DNA of 13,974 nt, from the NCBI GenBank assembly GCA_937916085.1, contig CALGGO010000044.1, positions 1 through 13,974 of the forward strand, written 5' to 3'. The position numbers were made by a program, and so were the translations under genes. Below are positions 7,687 to 13,974 of the stretch, one piece after another. The DNA is from an uncultured Prevotellaceae bacterium. GTDB taxonomy: Bacteria > Bacteroidota > Bacteroidia > Bacteroidales > Muribaculaceae. The notes under the pieces were generated by a model, which was given only the letters and a program-made list of their open reading frames with translations, was not told the origin of the DNA and did no database searches. Every line of letters begins with the position of its first letter. Positions within the stretch are counted from its first letter, which is position 1.

Positions 7687-7716
7687 ATTGGTATTGCAAA
7701 AAAATTCATACCTTTG
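7687..7716 (+). promoter_or_regulatory. Bacteroidetes-type promoter, ATTG-N18-TACCTTTG
   Basis: TACCTTTG (7709-7716) is an exact match to the TAnnTTTG -7 element. ATTG at 7687-7690 is a near match to the TTTG -33 element at an 18-base spacing. Transcription should begin about 7721-7724. It points toward the leader ORF, the long hairpin and, if read through, the giant surface-protein gene at 8082. It is the best promoter match in the window. Confidence 0.65.
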
Positions 7717-7744
7717 CACCGTGGTAATGAAAGAAGGTAACAAA

Positions 7745-7801
7745 ATGCAAACTAACAACCACAAGCACAATATGTTAAAGTGCTCCAATACCCAACAATA
7801 G
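7745..7801 (+). CDS. Putative leader peptide overlapping an attenuator-like hairpin
   Basis: A short frame directly after the promoter encodes MQTNNHKHNMLKCSNTQQ and stops with TAG at 7799-7801. An in-frame ATG at 7727 would add MKEGNK, but it lies only about five bases from the predicted transcript start. ATG 7745 is preferred because AAGAAGG lies eight bases before it, an unusual purine-rich Shine-Dalgarno-like site for this phylum. The coding sequence runs through the whole left arm and loop of the hairpin at 7765-7821, and its stop codon touches the first base of the right arm. A translating ribosome would therefore hold the hairpin open. Asn, His, Lys and Gln are common in the peptide, but I see no clear run of one regulatory codon. 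A frame of 18 codons can arise by chance; the case rests on its placement. Confidence 0.3.
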   Translation: MQTNNHKHNMLKCSNTQQ

Positions 7802-7829
7802 AGCACTATACCATATTGTGCGTTTTTAT
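7765..7829 (+). terminator. Long hairpin with T-run: attenuator or small-RNA terminator
   Basis: GCACAATATG (7765-7774) and AGTGCTC (7779-7785) pair with GAGCACT (7801-7807) and CATATTGTGC (7812-7821). The four-base joints (TTAA, ATAC) can themselves form two pairs. The result is a nearly continuous 21-position stem with two mismatches and a 15-base loop, followed by GTTTTTAT. The T-run is only on the plus-strand side, which fixes the direction. With transcription starting near 7722 it would end a ~105-base RNA. It lies 250 bases before the next gene, so it may be a conditional terminator in that gene's leader, or the end of an independent small RNA. Confidence 0.5.
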
Positions 7830-7844
7830 AGCCACAAGATAATA

Positions 7845-7953
7845 TTAGACACAAGAACATATTTTTTAGACACAAGAACAAAAGCTTTTAGAAGAACAAA
7901 AAAGAAGCGACGAGAATATGCAACTTATGTTCTTCTGTCTAAAAAAAGAACAT
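7845..7953. repeat. Direct and inverted 15-mer repeats with alternative pairings in the leader
   Basis: TTAGACACAAGAACA occurs exactly at 7845-7859 and 7866-7880. TGTTCTTCTGTCTAA at 7928-7942 is its reverse complement with one mismatch. ATGTTCTT (7927-7934) can instead pair with AAGAACAT (7946-7953) across an 11-base loop, so the same segment has two mutually exclusive partners. The shorter CACAAG word also recurs at 7760-7765 and 7832-7837. This could be a switching leader RNA or the relic of a small mobile repeat. Confidence 0.6.
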
Positions 7954-7990
7954 GCCATCCAAGAGTGGAGGCGATGACATAAAAAACGAC

Positions 7991-8005
7991 TTAGGCAAGA
8001 CCTAA
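7991..8005. other. Small perfect hairpin TTAGG-caaga-CCTAA
   Basis: A 5-bp stem with a 5-base loop lies between the leader repeats and the 16-bp tandem repeat. No T-run follows. It is recorded as a possible element of the leader RNA of the downstream gene; a chance origin is quite possible. Confidence 0.3.
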
Positions 8006-8012
8006 TTGCTCG

Positions 8013-8042
8013 TCAACTTGTTAACTTGTCAACTTGTTAACT
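8013..8042. repeat. 16-bp tandem repeat, two copies
   Basis: TCAACTTGTTAACT occurs at 8013-8026 and 8029-8042, a period of 16 bases, with a central GTTAAC palindrome in each copy. It ends about 40 bases before the giant-gene start. The period equals that of the unrelated repeat at 561-592. Confidence 0.8.
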
Positions 8043-8061
8043 AACAGAATAAATATATTTT
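8034..8061 (+). promoter_or_regulatory. Weak proximal promoter candidate for the giant surface-protein gene
   Basis: TTG at 8034-8036 and TATATTTT at 8054-8061 resemble the Bacteroidetes -33 and -7 elements at a 17-base spacing, with the last -7 base wrong. If used, it would bypass the long upstream leader and leave a ~14-base untranslated region. Confidence 0.22.
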
Positions 8062-8081
8062 TACTAACTACTAAACATTTC

Positions 8082-11000
8082 ATGCGTATGAAAAAATTAC
8101 TAACATTTCTAACACTGCTCACCCTCTCCATAGGAGTCTCGTGGGCAGCTGACCGATGGGTTCAAACTGACCCATCAAATCTCACAACAGGAGACATTGT
8201 TGTTATTGCTGAAGCTGGAAACAAACAAGCAATGACTAATGACAATGGTACTTCCGGCCCTCCAGGAGTTGCTAGTTATGAGCTTAACAGTGACTTGGAA
8301 ATCTCATCTACAGTCACTGACAACATGCAGTGGGTTGTAACAAAAAATGGTGATAATTATCAATTTCAGCCAAGTGGCTCCAGTAGCTATCTTTACTGCA
8401 CAAACACCAATAATGGAGTAAGAGTAGGAACAAATGATAACAATTCTTTCACTGTTGTAAATGATGATTCCGATCATCCTTCTTATCAACAACTTTTTAA
8501 CACTGCTACATCACGTTATGTAGGTGTTTACAACAGCAATAATTGGAGATGTTATACTTCAATTAATTCTAATATAAAAGAGCAAAATACTGTCTTCTAC
8601 AAGAAAGTCTCTGACGGCTCAACCACAACAGGTCCCGAGTACTATCTTGTTGGCTCTTTCAATGTAAGTAATGATGCTTGGGTACAAGGTGATGCCAACT
8701 ATAAGTTCTCTGAAAACAATGGAACTTATACTCTTAACAATGTAAGTTTACCAGCAAACACTGAGTTCAAGATCACCAAGGTTGATGACGGAACAACTAC
8801 TTGGTATGGTGGAACAGGGAATGATGTTTATGGAATAAATCACACTAATTGTGGAACCCTACCAATGAATGGTGAAAAAAACTATAAGATACTTAGTGAA
8901 GGAGTCACCAGTTTCTCATTTACGTTGGACGATAACGACAATCCCACAAATCTTAATGTAAACAGGACAGCATCTCTATCCATCAAGGGTGACTTCACAG
9001 ATAATTGGACAGAGGTTGCTATGACTGCCACTACAGACGGATGGAGTACGACCCAAGTTATTGCTGCCAATAACCAATTTGGCTTTGTTGATGAGTTTGG
9101 ACAGTATTTCGCCAAAGAATGGACAATTAAAGAAGAGCATTTGAATGGTTATGAAATTCCATTGGAGCCAACGAGCAACAACTATGTAATGCAAGATGCT
9201 GGAACATATAAGCTAAATGTAAATTCAGGTCTCACAACACTTACCGTGAGTGAATTAACAGGTACTCAATATACATTAGTTGAGAGTGAGACAGACCTTG
9301 TTGCAGGAGGAGAATATATAATTTCAGGTGGTGCCTCTGGTTATCCTTATTCTGTTTTAATGGGTTCCATGAATAGTGGAAATTATGGCAATCCTGTAAC
9401 AAGTGGATTTTCATATAATGCTGATTCTAAGATTTTAACAGTAGAGGATGACTGCGAAGCAATGCCTTTAACCCTTGGTGGCAGCACTGACGCATGGACT
9501 TTCTATACAGGTAGTGCCTACCTTTCACTCACTTCTGCTGCTAACAATTTATATACATCAAGTTCTGCAAGTTCAGACAATGCAAAATGGACTATTGATG
9601 TTGATAATCTTCCTAATCACAAGCAGCTTATTGCAAACAATGGATATACAAACACCCGTTATCTTGAGTATAACTCAAGCAGCCCACGATTCGCCTGCTA
9701 TACTACAGGAAGCCAACAAGCTGTTGCTCTCTTTAAGAAGGTGGCAAGCGCAGCAGTAAAGGCTCCAGTTATCACTCCAGAGAGTGGAAACATTGTAGGT
9801 TACTCTCAACTTGTAACTATTTCTCAAGAGAATAACGGCACCATTTATTATACCTACACCACCGATGGTACCGACCCAACAGATCCTACTGAGGCGTCTA
9901 ATGAATATACTGCCCCATTCTGGGTAGAGGTTTCCAACCTTGGTGGTCAAGTTAAGATTAAGGCTGTTGCTAAGGAGACTGGCAAGGATTTGAGTAATGT
10001 AACTGGCATTACCAGCTATCTGTTTGTCGCCCCTGCAAATCCAGTCTTCACTCCAGCAGCTGGCACTTATACCGAGCCACAGAGCGTTAGTTTGTCAACC
10101 ACTACCGAGGGTGCAGATATTTACTACACCACTACCGCTGGTCTTACTCCTGCAGAGATTGTTGCTCAAGGTACTAAGTTTGAAAATCCGTTCACCGTTA
10201 GTGAGAATACAACTTACTATGCAGTGACTGTTTACCACGACACTTACGCCAACAAAGACGCCATCAGCAGCGTACGCCAGGCACAGTATAAGTTCTCGGA
10301 GGTAGAATCAGAAGACCTGCCTTATAGCCGTCCATTTACCGATAGTGAGGGCTTTGGCGAGTTCACCACTAACAACAATTCTAATGTCACCGTATGGACT
10401 CTTGACGACTCTTATGGCGCAAAGGGTACATCTTATAATTCAAGTTACATCCCAACTAATCAAGCTGCCGACAGCTGGCTTATTTCACCATGGATCAATA
10501 TGACTGGTGCTTATAACCCAACACTCACATTCAACCATAGTATTAATAAGTATTTCTCTAATCCTTCAACTCAAGCAACAGTGTGGATTAAGAAGTATGG
10601 TGATACAGGATGGACACAGTTAAGTACCTCATTAGACAATGTGACAAGCGTAAGCGGATGGACTTATTACAATGAGAATATTGACTTGTCAGCTTATGTT
10701 GACCAGTATATCCAAGTTGGATTCAGATACTATAAAGAAACATCAAGTTCATCAGGATCTGGTACTTGGGAGATTCAGAACTTCTTGGTTGCTTCGGAGG
10801 AACAACCCACTCCTGAGTTCAACCCTGAAGGTGGCGCTTATCTGACCAGTGATTATCCCAATGGTCTTGATGTCACATTGACATGCTCTGATGAGAATGC
10901 TGAGATCTATTACAGCACCGATGGCACAAACTTCAGCCAATACACTGGAGCCATCAATGTTACTGAGACCACAACCATTTATGCTTACTCAGTCATAAAT

Positions 11001-13974
11001 GGACATCAGAGTGCTACTGTAAGTGCAAGCTATCGTTTGGCAGAATATGTTGTAAACGACGTTGTATTCTCGCCTGCGAGAGGCACATATAAGAAAGACC
11101 AGACCTGCCAGATGTTCAGCACCACCACTGGCGCACGCATCTATTACACCACCGATGGCAGCGAGCCAAGCTCGACAAATGGCACGCTCTATAGCGGTGA
11201 GATTCCAATGACAGCCCCTGGCACTTACAACTTCAAGGCTATTGCCTATATCGGCAGCGAGGCAAGTGGCATAAGCAGCGCAAGCTATACTATTGAAGCT
11301 GCAAGTGATACCACATTCCTGCTCTACAGTGTTGACCAGCTCAACAATCACACTCTTGACACCCAGAACAACTACCAGATGGTAAATCCTGTTCAAGTAG
11401 TTTGGATGTCAACCTATCAGAACAACGGCTACCAGCCCGAGTACTGCTTGGTACGCGACAACACCGGTTACGGTATGATTTACTTCGGTAAGCAGAACAC
11501 CAACCACAACAACTTCGCGTTGTTCAATATGGGTGACTGGATTTCTGGCGGTTACAGTGGTCCTATCACCAACTTCTACGATCCTAACAAGGGACTTAGT
11601 GATACACACCCTGAACTCGGTTCTAGCACTAAGACCTCAGAGCAGATCCACAACTGGTCCTCAAGCTTATACATGAGCAACTCGCCAGTTCTGCCTGAAT
11701 ACTTGACCATTCCTGAGATTCTCGCCAGCGAGAACGAAGGAGCCACCGACTATTGGGGTCACTACGTTCACCTGCGCAAAACCACAATCCAGCTTATCGC
11801 AAGTTCTGATCCTGGCACTTACACTACCGGTCAAGACAAGGATGGTAAGTGGAGTGGAAGCATCACCGATGAGAACGGCAATGTCATCAACTATTATGAC
11901 AAGTTCTATCTGCAATTTGATAAGGATTGGACAACCACCAGCAACGACTTCACCGGTCATCCACGTCGTACCTTCGACGTTTACGGTTTCGTTTCTTGCT
12001 ACTTGTTTGCCGACATCCACTATCAGATTTCTCCATTCGACTTTGCTTGGATTGACAAGCCCATCATCGACAAGACAACAGGCACCTATTATGAGCCACA
12101 GACTGTTACTATCAGCAGTCCTGATGACCCAACTGCCACATTGTGGTACAAGACCAGTGACATGGAAGACTTCGCGAAGTACATTCCTGGCACTACCGTT
12201 ATCACTGTAAACAGCACCACAACCATCCAGACTTATGCTACCAAGCAGTCGCAGTACAACGACGAACTTGAGAGTCTGATGGAAGAGGTGACCTTGACCT
12301 TCGAGGAGATTCCAGTTCCTGTAATCTCACCCGAGAGTCAGGTATTGCCAATCGCTGATGATAGCTATGTTGATGCAACTATCGCATTTGAGGAGGGAGT
12401 CACCACTAATGCTGTAATTTATTACACCATAGACGGCAGTGATCCTAAGACTAGTGAGAACGTTTATGTTGCAGGTGAAACCACATTACATTTCACTACA
12501 ACTACTACCGTTCGTGCTATTGCAGCAATTGATGGCATCTACAGTGCCGAGGCCGAGTCTAAGACTTACACCTTCGTTAAGTCCAACGGTATTGAATATA
12601 CTCTGATTACCGACGAGACCGAACTTAACGCCAACAGCGTTTATGTAATCGTCAGCAAGGAGTACAATATGGCACTTGCCAATACCCAGGGTGATACCAA
12701 CCGTGAAGGCGCTGGTGTGATGTTCAAGGAAAACACTAACCAGACTGTTGTTTACGGCAATGATGATGTTGCTCAGTTCACACTTGAATTAGTGGACGCA
12801 AGCAACAACATTTGGTCATTGCACACCAGCAATGGTGATGCCGGTTACCTCTATGTAGGTGCCGCCGAGGACAACACCCTGCTCACCGAGAGTGAGAAAG
12901 ACAGCCATGGCAACCATGAGGCACAGATTCTCATTGACGAGACTGGTACCGACCATGAAGCAACTATCATGTTCAGCTATGAGGGTGCCACCAACCGTTA
13001 CCTGCGTTTCTGGAACCGTGACAACTTGTTCAATACCTACCGCACTATCACCAACTCACCAGTATATATCTATGGTGTAGAGGCCACACCTCTTGCTACC
13101 ATCGAGAAGATTGGTGTTAAAGATGCACAATACACAATTGCCGATGAGCTTGTAGCGGTATGGGCTTATCCTGACGAGGGCATGCTGTGGTGTAAAGACC
13201 AGGGCAATGTCTCTATCGCCAAGACCGAGATTATTGATGGTCAAGTTGACTATATGCAAGAAGTTGGCCAGCAGCATGGCGACTGGGATCAGAGCAACTG
13301 GGTAGTTCTCAAGTTCCCAAGACCAACAGGTGGTGAAAACGACCCGATTTCTATTCTTCTTAAAAATGCTGTAGGTAAGTTCATCGAACCAGCGACAGTT
13401 CAAGGCAAGTACATTAATACTGAGAACTATACTATTGAGATGGCTGCGGCAGAGGAATACACCTTAGCACTCAAAGAAGGCGCAGATACCACGAAGAATG
13501 TTTATTGCACAGCAAACTTCTTACCTGGCAACCTAAACATCAATGATGGAACAGGTGCAGCAGGCATCTTCCATGGCGAGAATGCTAATTACTTCTTTAT
13601 GAATCCTAAGATTCAGGAGATTTGCAGCATAACGTTTGCTGAATATGCTGGTAACAACGTATTCATTGTGCCTGAGAATGACGCTCTGATTGATGGTGCG
13701 TTTACTGTAGATTGGACTTATAATGCAGAAGGTGAACAAACTCCAGGTACAGGCAAGGCTTATAGATTCGTTGCAGCAATTCAGCGCACATCAGGAAGCA
13801 CTTACCTCAAAGGTGGTGAACCAAGCGACCAGATTATTGTCTATCCTCTTGACTTCAAGACCACTGACAGTGAGCTTCCTACCGCTATCGAGAGCATCAC
13901 TGCCGGCAACGGCGAGGTTAAGAGCGTGAAGTACGTGAACGTAGCTGGCATGGTGAGCGACACTCCATTCCAGG
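8082..13974 (+). CDS. Giant secreted multimodular surface protein (3' end beyond window)
   Basis: Read from ATG 8082, the frame stays open through the last base: 1964 residues, no stop. ATG 8088 is an equally possible start. MKKLLTFLTLLTLSIGVSWA is a signal peptide, cleaved near A23, with no lipobox. Modules by eye: an unnamed repeat module R (24-176, 397-554, 1506-1666); two beta-sandwich modules resembling SusE/SusF-type starch-binding domains (~187-294, which starts YYLVGSFNV, and ~296-393); chitobiase/FN3-like modules (~561-648, 650-738, 910-986, 993-1071, 1326-1407, 1412-1498; YTTDG or variants); a choice-of-anchor-J-like domain (~743-905, AADSWLISPWINM); an OB-like region (~1075-1324); a second OB-like region (~1674-1800) with DQSNW, as in the amylase; and the start of a sorting-type C-terminus (1932-1964, VKSVKYVNVAG). 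No catalytic motif was recognised, so a glycan-binding, adhesive or scaffold role is inferred. The first ~1.7 kb is visibly more AT-rich than the rest. The export route and C-terminal type match the amylase upstream. Confidence 0.85.
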   Translation, partial: MRMKKLLTFLTLLTLSIGVSWAADRWVQTDPSNLTTGDIVVIAEAGNKQAMTNDNGTSGPPGVASYELNSDLEISSTVTDNMQWVVTKNGDNYQFQPSGSSSYLYCTNTNNGVRVGTNDNNSFTVVNDDSDHPSYQQLFNTATSRYVGVYNSNNWRCYTSINSNIKEQNTVFYKKVSDGSTTTGPEYYLVGSFNVSNDAWVQGDANYKFSENNGTYTLNNVSLPANTEFKITKVDDGTTTWYGGTGNDVYGINHTNCGTLPMNGEKNYKILSEGVTSFSFTLDDNDNPTNLNVNRTASLSIKGDFTDNWTEVAMTATTDGWSTTQVIAANNQFGFVDEFGQYFAKEWTIKEEHLNGYEIPLEPTSNNYVMQDAGTYKLNVNSGLTTLTVSELTGTQYTLVESETDLVAGGEYIISGGASGYPYSVLMGSMNSGNYGNPVTSGFSYNADSKILTVEDDCEAMPLTLGGSTDAWTFYTGSAYLSLTSAANNLYTSSSASSDNAKWTIDVDNLPNHKQLIANNGYTNTRYLEYNSSSPRFACYTTGSQQAVALFKKVASAAVKAPVITPESGNIVGYSQLVTISQENNGTIYYTYTTDGTDPTDPTEASNEYTAPFWVEVSNLGGQVKIKAVAKETGKDLSNVTGITSYLFVAPANPVFTPAAGTYTEPQSVSLSTTTEGADIYYTTTAGLTPAEIVAQGTKFENPFTVSENTTYYAVTVYHDTYANKDAISSVRQAQYKFSEVESEDLPYSRPFTDSEGFGEFTTNNNSNVTVWTLDDSYGAKGTSYNSSYIPTNQAADSWLISPWINMTGAYNPTLTFNHSINKYFSNPSTQATVWIKKYGDTGWTQLSTSLDNVTSVSGWTYYNENIDLSAYVDQYIQVGFRYYKETSSSSGSGTWEIQNFLVASEEQPTPEFNPEGGAYLTSDYPNGLDVTLTCSDENAEIYYSTDGTNFSQYTGAINVTETTTIYAYSVINGHQSATVSASYRLAEYVVNDVVFSPARGTYKKDQTCQMFSTTTGARIYYTTDGSEPSSTNGTLYSGEIPMTAPGTYNFKAIAYIGSEASGISSASYTIEAASDTTFLLYSVDQLNNHTLDTQNNYQMVNPVQVVWMSTYQNNGYQPEYCLVRDNTGYGMIYFGKQNTNHNNFALFNMGDWISGGYSGPITNFYDPNKGLSDTHPELGSSTKTSEQIHNWSSSLYMSNSPVLPEYLTIPEILASENEGATDYWGHYVHLRKTTIQLIASSDPGTYTTGQDKDGKWSGSITDENGNVINYYDKFYLQFDKDWTTTSNDFTGHPRRTFDVYGFVSCYLFADIHYQISPFDFAWIDKPIIDKTTGTYYEPQTVTISSPDDPTATLWYKTSDMEDFAKYIPGTTVITVNSTTTIQTYATKQSQYNDELESLMEEVTLTFEEIPVPVISPESQVLPIADDSYVDATIAFEEGVTTNAVIYYTIDGSDPKTSENVYVAGETTLHFTTTTTVRAIAAIDGIYSAEAESKTYTFVKSNGIEYTLITDETELNANSVYVIVSKEYNMALANTQGDTNREGAGVMFKENTNQTVVYGNDDVAQFTLELVDASNNIWSLHTSNGDAGYLYVGAAEDNTLLTESEKDSHGNHEAQILIDETGTDHEATIMFSYEGATNRYLRFWNRDNLFNTYRTITNSPVYIYGVEATPLATIEKIGVKDAQYTIADELVAVWAYPDEGMLWCKDQGNVSIAKTEIIDGQVDYMQEVGQQHGDWDQSNWVVLKFPRPTGGENDPISILLKNAVGKFIEPATVQGKYINTENYTIEMAAAEEYTLALKEGADTTKNVYCTANFLPGNLNINDGTGAAGIFHGENANYFFMNPKIQEICSITFAEYAGNNVFIVPENDALIDGAFTVDWTYNAEGEQTPGTGKAYRFVAAIQRTSGSTYLKGGEPSDQIIVYPLDFKTTDSELPTAIESITAGNGEVKSVKYVNVAGMVSDTPFQ

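Noticed and set aside
7461..7881. Minus-strand small open frames in the gap before the giant gene
   Set aside because: They have no recognisable family, overlap each other and the plus-strand promoter and hairpin, and are AT-rich, as expected of chance frames.
7866..7942. Invertible DNA switch of the kind that flips promoters of Bacteroidales surface genes
   Set aside because: The inverted 15-mers enclose only 47 bases with no promoter and contain a mismatch, and no recombinase gene is in view. An RNA or relic explanation fits better.
9475..13929. Several short frames on both strands inside the giant gene
   Set aside because: The single frame from 8082 is open to the window edge and carries a signal peptide, repeated modules and a sorting-type C-terminus, so the others are out-of-frame shadows.

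Overview
The window looks like a Bacteroidales chromosome, probably a gut or rumen member such as Muribaculaceae or Prevotella. The evidence is: very large Sec-exported modular proteins that end in a C-terminal sorting-type domain of the kind used by type IX secretion (T9SS); candidate promoters of the Bacteroidetes TAnnTTTG type; genes with no clear Shine-Dalgarno sequence; starch-binding and chitobiase-like modules typical of this group; and AT-rich, repeat-laden intergenic DNA between GC-richer genes. The family-level placement is inference.

Layout. Positions 1-528 hold the 3' end of a plus-strand gene for a CotH-kinase-like protein with a terminal dockerin-like pair of calcium-binding repeats. 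It converges on a minus-strand gene (596-1768) for an exported LysM protein with a long Ala/Glu-rich helical linker. The gap between them (529-595) carries a 16-bp tandem repeat with a small hairpin. The divergent gap 1769-2120 holds a 24-bp tandem repeat (three copies), a 7-5-7 dyad and a TAnnTTTG promoter. That promoter serves a 1689-residue secreted GH13 alpha-amylase (2121-7190), which has all four GH13 signature motifs, several starch-binding-like modules, two chitobiase-like modules, OB-like domains and a sorting domain. An intrinsic terminator follows at 7234-7269.

The 890-bp gap 7191-8081 has no conventional gene but is rich in structure. It contains a heptamer repeat, a run of short GC-rich hairpins, a good Bacteroidetes promoter (7687-7716), a short leader ORF whose stop codon lies at the edge of a long hairpin with a T-run (7765-7829), and a set of direct and inverted 15-mers (7845-7953). 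The last gene (8082 to the right edge, open at 3') encodes at least 1964 residues. I read it through without a stop. It contains three copies of an unnamed ~155-residue module, two carbohydrate-binding-like modules, about six chitobiase/FN3-like modules, a choice-of-anchor-J-like domain, two OB-like regions and the start of the same sorting domain as the amylase. I see no catalytic domain in it.

How the genes may work together (inference): the amylase and the giant repeat protein are both exported and probably displayed or released through T9SS, where one cuts starch-like glycans and the other binds glycans or cells. They share a domain block just before the sorting domain, including a DQSNW motif. 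The CotH-dockerin protein is also extracellular in type. The strongest candidate for something undescribed is the putative attenuator leader upstream of the giant protein, followed by the triplicated module and the shared C-terminal block.
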